Origin: Desulfobacteraceae bacterium
GTDB taxonomy: Bacteria; Desulfobacterota; Desulfobacteria; Desulfobacterales; JAABRJ01
NCBI GenBank assembly: GCA_022340425.1
Contig: JAJDNY010000014.1
Coordinates: 1 to 64,000, forward strand
Length of the DNA: 64,000 nucleotides
Direction: 5' to 3'
Shown in pieces: positions 1 through 8,664 of this stretch. The stretch's first letter is position 1. Every line of letters starts with the position of its first letter. Both the position numbers and the translations under genes were made by a program. The notes under the pieces were generated by a model, which worked only from the letters and a program-made list of their open reading frames with translations, was not told where the DNA came from and did not search any database.

Positions 1-205
1 GTCAACTTCAACGTGAACTGGAAATTTTAATACCGGTCCGCTGAACCATATCGCCAGCGCGACGCTGCCGGTGGTGGCCAAGAGCCCCTCGGGCAAAGAC
101 GGACTGAAAGATCTGGTGCTCTCCGATCTGATCGTTTTCAACCAGAACCTTTATTCTTTCGCCGGAAGCGACCACAGTGAGGACGTCAATTTCAGCATGA
201 TCTAA
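1..205 (+). CDS. C-terminal end of an unrecognised protein, frame uncertain
   Basis: The window opens inside a gene. One forward frame reads a short tail ending at a TAA at 28-30 (last residues VNFNVNWKF). A second frame is open from 17 to a TAA at 203-205 and reads as a plausible protein end of about 60 residues finishing DVNFSMI. No ATG or well-placed start lies in that second frame. Either it is the true C-terminus, reached through a frame change near 14-30, or the short frame is the real end. No family is recognised. The next gene begins at 312, and 206-311 shows no other gene. Confidence 0.3.
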
Positions 206-311
206 CCAGTCGTGAGCTATTCTCTTCCCCTCCACGGATCAGCGGAACCTCGAAGATGATCGTTGTCCCCATCTGAACAAACGCTTCCCGCCCCGTCGAA
301 ACGGGCCTGTT

Positions 312-2759
312 ATGGAAGAAATCCTCGATATCAGCCGCCTCGATTCGCGGCGCGAGCAGTTCAAACGGCGCTTGCTGGCGATCGTGGTGCCCATCGCCTG
401 CGTAGCGCTGATGATCGGGTCAATCCTCGGGATCGCGCTTTACAGCTATGCCAACAACCGCAGGGACGCCCTGGCGCTTTCAGAGGATCTCCTGCAATCC
501 TTGGACAGCCGGATCGCGACCGAAGTCCGGTCATTCCTCTCCCCGGCCGCCGAGATGGTCACCATCATCAGCAGCACAATCCAAGCCTCGCCACATTCGG
601 AAAATCAGCGGCTGCTGGCCGAAAGCCTGGCCATCCAGATGCTGAAGAACATACCCCAGCTCGCGATTTTCAGCTTCGCCGACACCCAGGGCAACTACCT
701 GATGTTGAAGAAAATGCCCGATCAATCGATTCACACCAAGACGATTGCAAGAGGGGAGGGCGGCATCAAGGTCGCCTGGATTCGACGGGACCCGGATGGT
801 CGTGAAATCGGCAGGGAATACCCCTCCGATGATACCTATGACCCTCGCACCCGCCCCTGGTTCATCGGCGCCGCCAATACGGCGGGGGTCTATTGGACCG
901 ACGTGTATATTTTCTTTACCGATAAAAAACCGGGTATTACCGCTTCGAAAGCTTTCCGCGACGGCGAAGGCGAGTTGGTCGGTGTCGTTGGGGTGGACAT
1001 CGAGTTGGAAAATTTGAGCGCATTTTTGAGCGATCTGCAGATCGGCCGCAACGGCCGCGCCATGATCATCGACGACAGCGGCGGTCTGGTGGCCTTCCCG
1101 GAAGTCAGTCGGATGATGAAACAAAAGGATGGAGAACTTGTCGCCGCACAGATGAACGAGCTGGGCGACCCGGTCCTCGACCGGGCTTTCAACCGCTTCC
1201 TGATCGAGAAAGAGGGGCGTCGTGAACTGATCGTTGATGGAAAGAACTATATCAACACGGTTTCGTCTCTTCAGTCCGCCATCGGCAAGAAATGGTCGGT
1301 TCTGATTACCGTACCGGCCGACGACTTTGTCGGCTTCGTATCCCGCAACAATCGCAAAGCGTTGCTCATGTCCATGGGGATCCTGGTCCTGGCGTCAGCT
1401 TTGGCCGGGCTGTTGATCTGGCAGGGGCTGCGGGCCGACCGCAACGCCCGCTTGCTGCTCGCACGGCGAAAAGAAATGGAAGTCCAGAGCCGGGCGTTTT
1501 CCGATCTGGCCGCCAAACCGGCCATCTTCGACCCGGCCGATGCAGCCGCGCTTGAGGATTTGACCCGCATTACAGCCGAAGCAACAGGCGTTCGCCGGGT
1601 CAGCGTCTGGCAGTGGCTGTCCGGCGGGCGGCAGCTTGTCTGCAACGACTGCTATGACCGCGAAAGCGGCGGTCACACGCGCGGAACCGTTCTGCTGCAG
1701 GAAGACTTGCCCCAACTGTTCGAGGCCCTGCTCACGGAAGAGACCTTGCCCGTCCAGGATGCGGCCCGAGATCCGCGGACGGCCGAACTTCACCGCATTT
1801 ACCTCAATCCCTTCGGTTGCATCCGTCTTTTGGCCATCCCCATTGTCGACCAGGAGAAATTCCGTGGCGCGTTGTGGTTCGAACATAAGGGGTCGGCTCA
1901 TGGATGGCGGTCGGAAGAAGTATCCTTCGCCCAGGCCGTCGCCGGTCTTCTGGCACTCAGGCTGAGTGCGGCTCAGAGTCAGACCGCGTGTGCACCTGCG
2001 GTCGGTACCGCGGGCCCGTTTCAAACAGTGGGGCCGGACGAGGCCTTTCAAGCGGCTGCAAGTCACAGCAAGCAATTGGCCATCGACGGCGGAAAACCGG
2101 TGGAGCAGGCCGAACCCGCCATGCGCCTGGCTACCATCGTGGACTTGCGCATGGAGGCCTTTCGCAGGGAAATGGCGCAGCGCGGTTCGGCTCCTGAGGC
2201 GATCGGCGCGGATGTATTGGAAGACGTCACCGTTCTGGTTCTGCAATTCACCGATCCGATCGCTCTGACCGAACGGATCGGGGCCGAGAAGGCGACGACT
2301 GCGGTGGATCGCCTGATCGAGCATTTGGAAGAGATCACCTCGGCCAGCGGTGTCGGGTACATGAAATTCATGAGCGATCAATTGGTCTGCGCCGCCGGCC
2401 TCCGCAAAGACGACGCTCGCGACCACCCGCGGGTGATTGCCGAACTTGCCCTGGACATTCAGAACACCTGTCTCGGCATCTTCGAAAATTCCAGTTCGAT
2501 CCTCGATTTTCGGATCGGTATCGACACCGGTGTGGTTATCGGCAGCGCCGTGGGACGCGAGCACCAGACATACAACCTGTGGGGAGAGGCCGTCAGAACT
2601 GCCGGCATCATGGCCGAATCCGGGTCGATCGGTGAAATTCACGTCAGCGAAAGCACCTACCGGCGGCTGCAAACCGGATACCTCTTCAAAGTGCGCGGCC
2701 ACTATTTTCTGCCGAATGTCGGTGAACTGACCACCTACATTCTGACGGGGCACCTATGA
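312..2759 (+). CDS. membrane sensor: Cache, GAF and degenerate class III cyclase domain
   Basis: The 815-residue protein has a membrane helix at about 21-44, an extracytoplasmic double-Cache sensor (the DPRTRPW motif near 177 is typical), a second helix at about 349-372, a cytoplasmic GAF domain (about 400-550) and a C-terminal adenylate/guanylate cyclase fold (about 635-800). The cyclase fold is clear (RIGIDTG, YNLWGE), but key residues are changed. The first metal aspartate position reads VLVLQFTD with Gln, and the Asn and Arg of the transition-state motif are Arg and Ile (VRTAGIM). The second metal Asp survives in MSDQL. I infer a ligand-sensing regulator that probably no longer makes cAMP. 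The stop overlaps the permease start by 4 nt, so it is the first gene of the Mla-like operon. The ATG at 312 lacks a strong ribosome site. Confidence 0.85.
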   Translation: MEEILDISRLDSRREQFKRRLLAIVVPIACVALMIGSILGIALYSYANNRRDALALSEDLLQSLDSRIATEVRSFLSPAAEMVTIISSTIQASPHSENQRLLAESLAIQMLKNIPQLAIFSFADTQGNYLMLKKMPDQSIHTKTIARGEGGIKVAWIRRDPDGREIGREYPSDDTYDPRTRPWFIGAANTAGVYWTDVYIFFTDKKPGITASKAFRDGEGELVGVVGVDIELENLSAFLSDLQIGRNGRAMIIDDSGGLVAFPEVSRMMKQKDGELVAAQMNELGDPVLDRAFNRFLIEKEGRRELIVDGKNYINTVSSLQSAIGKKWSVLITVPADDFVGFVSRNNRKALLMSMGILVLASALAGLLIWQGLRADRNARLLLARRKEMEVQSRAFSDLAAKPAIFDPADAAALEDLTRITAEATGVRRVSVWQWLSGGRQLVCNDCYDRESGGHTRGTVLLQEDLPQLFEALLTEETLPVQDAARDPRTAELHRIYLNPFGCIRLLAIPIVDQEKFRGALWFEHKGSAHGWRSEEVSFAQAVAGLLALRLSAAQSQTACAPAVGTAGPFQTVGPDEAFQAAASHSKQLAIDGGKPVEQAEPAMRLATIVDLRMEAFRREMAQRGSAPEAIGADVLEDVTVLVLQFTDPIALTERIGAEKATTAVDRLIEHLEEITSASGVGYMKFMSDQLVCAAGLRKDDARDHPRVIAELALDIQNTCLGIFENSSSILDFRIGIDTGVVIGSAVGREHQTYNLWGEAVRTAGIMAESGSIGEIHVSESTYRRLQTGYLFKVRGHYFLPNVGELTTYILTGHL

Positions 2760-3598
2760 CAGCCGCAGCCGAAACCCCCATGGTCAACGGCGGCGCCCGG
2801 CGGCCGAACACGCTCCGGAAGGCTCTGGCCGCCATCGGTCGATGGGCCATCTCTTTGCTACGACCGTTCATCGAGTTGAGCAGTCTGGCGACGGCCGTGC
2901 TCTGGCAAAGTTGTCGGCCCCTGAACTGGCGGCGAACCTTGGTGAAAGAATTCTTGCGCCAGTGTTACCTGATCGGTATCGGTTCGCTGTCGTTTATCCT
3001 GTTAAGTGGTCTGCTGATCGGACTGGCGATGGTGGTTCAGTTCCTCTACTGGTTGGGTTTGGCGGGTCAGAGGGATCTTGTCGGCCAGGTCATCGTCCTG
3101 ATCCTGGTTCGCGAAATCGCCCCGCTGATGGTCGCCCTGATTCTTGTCGGGCGCAGCGGCTCGGTCAACATGGTCGAACTCGGGCACGTGCGCGCCACCG
3201 CACAGCTGCGCATGCTCGATGCCCAGGGGATAGACCCTTTTTTGTTTTTCATCTTACCCCGCGCGCTGGCGATGGCCGTCTCCATGTTTTCTCTGAACGT
3301 CGTCTTTATTCTGACGGCCTTAGCGACCGGCTACTTTGCGGGAAACCTCTTGAATCCATCCGACCGGACCCCGATTGAATTCCTGAACATGGTACTGGTG
3401 GAAATGGGCGGCCGGGAGTATGCGATTATCGCCCTTAAGCCGCTGATCACCGGACTGCTGGTCTCCCTGATCACCTGCACCACCGGGCTTTCCGCAGGCG
3501 AGCGGGCCGGGCAGGTGGCCGAGGTGCTGCCGGTCGGTTTTGTGAAATCCGTCCTGGCCGTTTTTCTGGTTTCGGGAGCGCTGACAGTACTTCTGTGA
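2756..3598 (+). CDS. mlaE: MlaE-like ABC permease
   Basis: This 280-residue polytopic inner-membrane protein belongs to the MlaE/TrnE permease family, the membrane part of MCE lipid transporters that move phospholipid between inner and outer membrane. The family core is visible from about residue 110 (LILVGRSGSV, then VELGHVRATAQLRMLDAQG and DPFLFFILPR). It is diverged: the usual EQIDAL helix that contacts the ATPase reads AQLRML, and the late GGAxGVG-like turn reads SAGERAGQ. The start overlaps the sensor stop by 4 nt (ATGA) and the ATPase-like gene follows after 14 nt. Drift at the ATPase contact helix fits the degenerate ATPase next door. Confidence 0.88.
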   Translation: MTAAAETPMVNGGARRPNTLRKALAAIGRWAISLLRPFIELSSLATAVLWQSCRPLNWRRTLVKEFLRQCYLIGIGSLSFILLSGLLIGLAMVVQFLYWLGLAGQRDLVGQVIVLILVREIAPLMVALILVGRSGSVNMVELGHVRATAQLRMLDAQGIDPFLFFILPRALAMAVSMFSLNVVFILTALATGYFAGNLLNPSDRTPIEFLNMVLVEMGGREYAIIALKPLITGLLVSLITCTTGLSAGERAGQVAEVLPVGFVKSVLAVFLVSGALTVLL

Positions 3599-3612
3599 GA
3601 AAGTAGGGATCG

Positions 3613-4323
3613 ATGGAAAGAATCGATTACCGCCGCGCGGTGTTGAATGTCACGCGCGTCACGCTTTTCACCGAGGGGGAGAGCGGTGAATACACCAATG
3701 CGCATTTCAGTCTTTACAGCGGCCAACTCGCCTTAGTCCACCTCCAGAATATGCGCCAGAGCGCTTCCCTGGCCGATGCGTTCTCGGGCCTCCTGCGCCC
3801 CGCCAAGGGGAGCGTTCTTTTTTTAGGTCGTGATTGGCAGCATGCCTCGGCCGATACGGCCAATGCGATGAGGGGGAAAATCGGCCGGGTTTTCTCCTCG
3901 AGCAACTGGTTGGATGGTCTCAGCCTGGCCGACAACATTCTGCTGTCCCAACGCCACCACACGCGAAGGCCAAAGGATGAGCTGCTTCAGGAAGCCGCCC
4001 ATTTGGCCAAAGAGTTCAACCTCCCGGGGCTTCCCACCGGGTACCCGAATGAATACACACCTCATGACCGCCGGCGGGCTGCCTGCGTCCGTGCCTTCCT
4101 GGGCAGATCGTCGCTGCTGCTTCTGGAAGAACCGACCCTCGGTGTTTACCCACGGATCATGGCTTCCCTGGTCAACGCCGTGCGCCGGGTCCGCAACAGG
4201 GGAGGGGCCGTCTTTTGGATGACGCTCTCGGAGGAAATCTGGCGCGACGATTCGATACCGGCCGACCGCCTTTTCCGCCTTTCCGGCCGTGAACTGCTGG
4301 AGGTCAGCGAAAAGCATGAGTGA
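3613..4323 (+). CDS. degenerate ABC ATPase-like subunit (pseudo-MlaF)
   Basis: The protein is 236 residues, the length and position of an MlaF ATPase, and the ABC fold can be followed end to end. Its nucleotide-binding motifs are gone. The P-loop region before SGLLRPAKGSVLFLG reads LQNMRQSAS instead of GxxGxGKST. The Q-loop Gln is Ser (VFSSSNW). The LSGGQ signature is replaced by TPHDR ahead of RAFLGRSSLLLLEEPT. Walker B keeps the catalytic Glu but has Glu for Asp. The D-loop and switch His (VFWMTLSEE) are absent. I infer that it cannot bind or hydrolyse ATP in the normal way and acts as a structural or regulatory subunit, unless another ATPase substitutes. Its 3' end overlaps the MCE gene by 8 nt. 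Confidence 0.8.
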   Translation: MERIDYRRAVLNVTRVTLFTEGESGEYTNAHFSLYSGQLALVHLQNMRQSASLADAFSGLLRPAKGSVLFLGRDWQHASADTANAMRGKIGRVFSSSNWLDGLSLADNILLSQRHHTRRPKDELLQEAAHLAKEFNLPGLPTGYPNEYTPHDRRRAACVRAFLGRSSLLLLEEPTLGVYPRIMASLVNAVRRVRNRGGAVFWMTLSEEIWRDDSIPADRLFRLSGRELLEVSEKHE

Positions 4324-5308
4324 CCGCAGACCATTTCGTTACACCAATGAAGCCGTTGGGGCGCTGGTTCTTTTGGCCTTGCTGATTTTCGCTGCCGCCG
4401 TAATGCAAACCGGGCGGCTGCGCAATTGGTTCGAGCCCGCAGCGCAGCTCAAGGTGATTCTGCCGGACAAGGGGTTGTTCGGGCTTTCCAGGGGTGCCAA
4501 AGTCGAAATACTCGGCACCCAGGCCGGCACCGTCAAACAGATCGTTGTTGTCCCGGGCCAGGAGATCCATGCAGTGGTCGAACTCAAAGAGAAGATGACC
4601 GGTTTCGTGCGGCGTGATTCCGGAGCCATCATCCGAAAAGAATTCGGCGTCGCCGGGGCCTCCTTGCTTGAAATCACCCGCGGCCAGGGAGAACCCCTCG
4701 ATTGGGATTACGCCGTCATCAATGCCGTCGCCGAACGCGCGCCCACCGAATCGATGGGTGAGCTGCTGTCGGAGGTGCGCGCCAAGGTGCTGCCAACCAT
4801 TGACGAGGCCCAGCGCCTGCTGGTCAGTCTGAACACCATCACCGGTATAATCGCCGCCGGAGAGGGGGCCATCGGCCGGCTTTTGAAAGAGGATCGCCTG
4901 GCCAGGGAAGTGGAGGCCCTTTTGTCCCAGGTGAACACGAATCTCGACAAATTGCCGCAGATATTGGCATCGTTGCAGACGACGGTCGGAAATCTTGCCA
5001 CCCTGTCAACCGAAATTGCCGAGCAATCCGGCGAGATTCCAGAGATTACCCGTGATGCCGCGAACGTGTTGAAATCGCTGGAAATGGTGATGCAGGATCT
5101 CAGCCGCACCACGCCGCAGCTGCCGAAAATGATCGAAAGTGTCAGCGCCGCCACCATCGATGCGCCCGTTCTGCTGGGCCAAACCCAACTGGTGCTTTAT
5201 GAACTCGAACTCCTTCTGCAGCAATTGCGCTCCAGTTGGCTGTTGGGCGGTGGGAGGCGCGCAACGCCCCGCAGTGGGCCCATACCCGCGCGTGAGGTGA
5301 CACCATGA
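4316..5308 (+). CDS. mlaD: MCE-domain (MlaD-like) periplasmic lipid-binding subunit
   Basis: The 330-residue protein has an N-terminal membrane anchor (about 12-34), one MCE domain (about 43-120, with GLSRGAKVEILG and GTVKQI typical of the fold) and a long helical C-terminal region predicted to form the hydrophobic channel. MCE proteins form hexameric rings that carry lipid across the periplasm. I chose the ATG at 4316, which overlaps the upstream gene by 8 nt, over the in-frame start at 4289 because MCE proteins begin just before the anchor. The stop overlaps the lipoprotein start by 4 nt. It is longer than E. coli MlaD (about 180 residues), closer to the Mce/LetB-like helical-tail forms. 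Confidence 0.9.
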   Translation: MSDRRPFRYTNEAVGALVLLALLIFAAAVMQTGRLRNWFEPAAQLKVILPDKGLFGLSRGAKVEILGTQAGTVKQIVVVPGQEIHAVVELKEKMTGFVRRDSGAIIRKEFGVAGASLLEITRGQGEPLDWDYAVINAVAERAPTESMGELLSEVRAKVLPTIDEAQRLLVSLNTITGIIAAGEGAIGRLLKEDRLAREVEALLSQVNTNLDKLPQILASLQTTVGNLATLSTEIAEQSGEIPEITRDAANVLKSLEMVMQDLSRTTPQLPKMIESVSAATIDAPVLLGQTQLVLYELELLLQQLRSSWLLGGGRRATPRSGPIPAREVTP

Positions 5309-6252
5309 CCGGTGCAATCCGGCATCGCAAAATCGGGTGGCTGCTCGGCGTGTTTACCCTGGTTTGCCTGTGCTTTTGGGCCGGCTGCGGGGGATCGCGA
5401 CAGGTCAGACCGGAGATTGTGGAAGGCGATCGAGAGTTTGACCAGTCGAGTCGAATGGCCCGTTTCGCCTTCGATAACGGGCAAATTCCGCAGGCAATCG
5501 CGGGGTATCAAAGGGCCCTTGGGCGGGCTTACCTGGCAGATGATCTGAAGGCGATCGCGGATACCCTCTATAACCTGGCGGTTTGTCATTTGCGGCAAGG
5601 AAATTACGCGGAGTCGATGGTGCATGCGGAAAAGGCGCAATTCGAATGGACGGCCGCCGGCCATTCCGTTCCGGCGGACCTGCTATTGGTGCAGGCCGTG
5701 GCCCTCTACCACCTTGGATTCCCCGACCGGTCGCGGCAAATCAGTGCCGATATTCTATCGATTCGGCCAGCGGCCTCACCCGAGACGCTCTCCCGGACCC
5801 ATTTCTTAAGGGGAATTCTAGCGGCCGACCAGGGTGATTCGGATCTGCTGCGGCTGGCGATAACCGCCCTGGGGGAACCGTCCTTGCCCGCTCTGCAGGC
5901 GGATCGTTTGGAATTGATCGGCCGCCTGGCCCTGCTCGACGGAAGATGGGACGATGCCGCGGCGGCGTTTGACCAGACCGCCCGCTTGCGGGCTGCCAAC
6001 CGCAATTACCGCCTGATGGCGACGGCCCTGGCAAACGCGGGGCATGCCTGTGAACGTGCCAAACGGTTGGAGGACGCCGCCTATCGCTACCTCAGGGCCG
6101 CGCGCAGTGCCGCCCTGAGCGGCGACACGACGCGGGCCGACGTCTGGATCCAGGAGAGCATGCGCCTGGCCGAACAGTCCGGTGCGCTATCCCTTCTCCA
6201 AGCGGCGCGCCATCTAAAGCCCTTGGCCGTGGACGAGTCGCAACCGCAGTGA
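5305..6252 (+). CDS. TPR-repeat lipoprotein
   Basis: The 315-residue protein has a lipoprotein signal with lipobox WAGC (acylated Cys28), then helical repeats resembling TPRs from about residue 45 to the end (alternating A/L/Y patterns such as YNLAVCHLRQGNYAESM). It should be anchored in a membrane leaflet facing the periplasm. It overlaps the MCE gene by 4 nt, so it is very likely part of the transporter, perhaps the ABC-type auxiliary or outer-membrane-side partner that MlaA or VacJ provides elsewhere. That role is inferred from position only. Confidence 0.75.
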   Translation: MTGAIRHRKIGWLLGVFTLVCLCFWAGCGGSRQVRPEIVEGDREFDQSSRMARFAFDNGQIPQAIAGYQRALGRAYLADDLKAIADTLYNLAVCHLRQGNYAESMVHAEKAQFEWTAAGHSVPADLLLVQAVALYHLGFPDRSRQISADILSIRPAASPETLSRTHFLRGILAADQGDSDLLRLAITALGEPSLPALQADRLELIGRLALLDGRWDDAAAAFDQTARLRAANRNYRLMATALANAGHACERAKRLEDAAYRYLRAARSAALSGDTTRADVWIQESMRLAEQSGALSLLQAARHLKPLAVDESQPQ

Positions 6253-6328
6253 TTCGATGGGTTCCGCTACGGCGGTGACAAAAAGAACGGCGGCGAGCTT
6301 GGCCGGGAATGTAAGAGGGGAGGCGCCC

Positions 6329-7618
6329 ATGGCCGAAAACGACAAAAACTTTCAGAAAACAGTAGACGAACACGTCAAGCGGCTCTTCGAGCGGTACAAG
6401 AGCAATTCCAAGGTCTTCACCGCGACCCACGTCGGTCACATATCCCTGTCGATCATTTTCGTTTTTTCGATCCTCTTCCCCTTTCTTTACCTGCAGATCG
6501 ATGCGCGTAAGACTCAATCCGAATTGGAACGGCTGTCCCAAGACATCACACAGCAGGATGCGCGGGCCGCTACCTACCACCAGGCCTTGACGGGTCTAAA
6601 AAAAATTTTTGAGGCGGTGGAAAACGCGCCCAAACCTTTGGAGGGTTACATTCAGGCCCTCGAAAGAGAGGCTGCCGGGGGTCCGCTGGCGCCCCTTCCG
6701 GAAGGCCTCGGCCCCGCGGCGGAGTCCTGTGGTTCCCCCGTCGACATGGACCCGTGGATGGTGTGCCGCATCCGGCAATACATGGCGGCGCGTGCCGCCC
6801 AATACCAGGAGATCCTGGCCGATGAGATTGCCGCCCCCCTCGAGAGACTCAACATCAAAGAGTTCGATCAATGGCAGGCGGACCTTCAAAACGGGATTAA
6901 AAAGAATACCGAACAGATCCGAAGCGAGATGGCGAAAAACCCTGGTTTTTGGCGCAATTTCAGTCAGAAATCCCCGATTTACCAGAACATGGTCGCAGGG
7001 GTTCAGCGCTTTTGGGTGGACCATCAGTTCGAGGAGATCGGGCGCCGGATGGAGCAGGCCGCTGAGGCGGGCCGGGTCAAGTTCGAGCAACTGAATGAGA
7101 AGAAAGCGCAGATCCAAAAAGGCAAAGAGGATCTCAACAACGCCCTGAAGAACATCAAGACGCGGTTCGGCAAAATCGGGTTGGAGATCGACGAGGCGAT
7201 CCTGCTGGCACCGGTGGCGTTTGCCGTCCTTTTCCTGATCGCCGCCTTGAACCTTTGTCAAAACATGCAGCTGCGGCAATCCTTCCACCGGCTGGTCCAG
7301 GCCAATGACCCGCAGCAGGTGGCCATCAACGACGGCGAGATCGCTTTGGTCATGCCACTCTGGGTTGACCCGCTGGACCCGCCCGTCAAACGCCGGCTCA
7401 AGCTTGGGGTGCTGATGACACCCGCGATCGCCTCCCTCTTGGCCTTGGTGGTCATTTTCTACTGCTGGACGATTCCCGATGCGTTTCCGGCTTTGAACGG
7501 AATGGGCTACGTAAAATACGTTCTTTACTACATGCTGAGCGTCGGCTTTTTCTTTCTCGGTTTTCAACGCATTCGGGGCGCCGTCAGGCGCTATAACGCA
7601 TCTCCAGCCGAAGAGTAA
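6329..7618 (+). CDS. four-TM protein with long extracytoplasmic helical domain, unrecognised
   Basis: The 429-residue protein has a membrane helix at about 36-55, a charged largely helical region of about 230 residues, then three helices (about 291-313, 358-382, 394-414). I prefer the ATG at 6329, which follows an AGGGGAGG ribosome site, over an upstream in-frame start at 6257. Two Cys occur in the helical domain (SCGSPV and MVCRIRQ). No family is recognised. It is the last gene of the run starting at 312, with 76 nt to the lipoprotein gene, and is probably in the same transcript. A scaffold or regulatory role in the MCE complex is possible. Confidence 0.7.
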   Translation: MAENDKNFQKTVDEHVKRLFERYKSNSKVFTATHVGHISLSIIFVFSILFPFLYLQIDARKTQSELERLSQDITQQDARAATYHQALTGLKKIFEAVENAPKPLEGYIQALEREAAGGPLAPLPEGLGPAAESCGSPVDMDPWMVCRIRQYMAARAAQYQEILADEIAAPLERLNIKEFDQWQADLQNGIKKNTEQIRSEMAKNPGFWRNFSQKSPIYQNMVAGVQRFWVDHQFEEIGRRMEQAAEAGRVKFEQLNEKKAQIQKGKEDLNNALKNIKTRFGKIGLEIDEAILLAPVAFAVLFLIAALNLCQNMQLRQSFHRLVQANDPQQVAINDGEIALVMPLWVDPLDPPVKRRLKLGVLMTPAIASLLALVVIFYCWTIPDAFPALNGMGYVKYVLYYMLSVGFFFLGFQRIRGAVRRYNASPAEE

Positions 7619-7885
7619 AACCGTGGTCGTACAGAAGACGGAAGCGCCCCGCTCGCTGACTGCCTGAACCGCTGGGCAGCGCCCGATATTGCCAAGGCTT
7701 TTTTAAACCTTAGTTTTACTTAGTTTGGTGAAATATAGGGCGGTGCGTTGGGGGTGTTCTTATCCCCACCGTGAGCCGGTTTTTGACCGCCACAACAAGA
7801 CCGCAGTATCCCACCGTGCAGTCGATGTCGGTTTGTCGTCAAACGCTAAGCAATACGCCAACTGTGATTCCGAAGGAGGTAGCCC

Positions 7886-8623
7886 ATGAGAATCCTATAC
7901 ACGTTGATGCTGGTAGCAATTCTTTCGACCACCGCCGCCGCCGCCGGCAAGGCGGTGTCCTACCAGGAGGACGGGAAATCCTACGAGGGGTATTTCATCA
8001 CCCCCGGCGCCGGTGCCCCGTTGGTCCTGATGGTCCACGACTGGGACGGACTGACGGACTACGAGATCAAACGGGCCGGGATGCTGGCGGAGATGGGGTA
8101 TGCGGTTTTTGCCGTCGATCTTTTCGGCGCCGGGGTCAGGCCAACGGAGGAGGCCGACAAACGCCGGCACACGGCCGAACTGTACGGGGACCGAGATAAG
8201 ATGCGCAGCCTGCTGAACGCGGCCCTGGAGGCGGCCAAGGCCCAGGGCGCCGACAGCGGCAACGCGGTGGCGATGGGATACTGCTTCGGCGGCGCGGCCG
8301 TGCTGGAGCTGGCCCGCTCAGGGGCGGATTTGAAAGGGTTCGTCAGCTTCCATGGGGGGTTGACGACGCCGGAGGGCCAGGACTACGCCCAAACCAGGGG
8401 CAAGCTGTTGGTCCTGCACGGCACGGCGGACACCAGCGTCACCATGGATCATTTCGCCACCCTGGCGGCGGCGCTGGAGGAGAAGGGGGTCGCCCACGAA
8501 ATGATCACCTACGGCGGTGCCCCCCATGCCTTTACCGTTTTCGGCACCGAACGCTACCGGGAGGACGCCGATAAAAAGTCGTGGCGGCGGTTTGGCGAAT
8601 TTCTCTCCGAAACCCTGAAATAG
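7886..8623 (+). CDS. dienelactone hydrolase family protein, exported
   Basis: The 245-residue alpha/beta-hydrolase has a cleavable signal peptide (about 1-20, ending TTAAAA), so it probably acts in the periplasm. The dienelactone hydrolase signature is present: nucleophile elbow GYCFGG with Cys, the Asp loop HGTADTSV and the His in GAPHAFTV. A very good ribosome site (AAGGAGGT) precedes the ATG by 6 nt. Members hydrolyse small esters or lactones; the substrate cannot be told from sequence. It converges on the minus-strand metallo-hydrolase with 41 nt between them. The 267 nt before it (7619-7885) hold no gene and no convincing terminator. Confidence 0.88.
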   Translation: MRILYTLMLVAILSTTAAAAGKAVSYQEDGKSYEGYFITPGAGAPLVLMVHDWDGLTDYEIKRAGMLAEMGYAVFAVDLFGAGVRPTEEADKRRHTAELYGDRDKMRSLLNAALEAAKAQGADSGNAVAMGYCFGGAAVLELARSGADLKGFVSFHGGLTTPEGQDYAQTRGKLLVLHGTADTSVTMDHFATLAAALEEKGVAHEMITYGGAPHAFTVFGTERYREDADKKSWRRFGEFLSETLK

Positions 8624-8664
8624 CGGTGGGGCGGGTTGGGGTGACCAGACGCCTGGCCAAGGCG

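Noticed and set aside
263-805. 180-residue forward frame within the sensor gene
   Set aside because: It is a shadow of the sensor gene in another frame, with random-looking Arg/Pro-rich protein.
1395-2753. 452-residue antisense open frame in the sensor gene
   Set aside because: Long antisense frames are common in GC-rich DNA; no motif is seen and the sensor is clearly coding.
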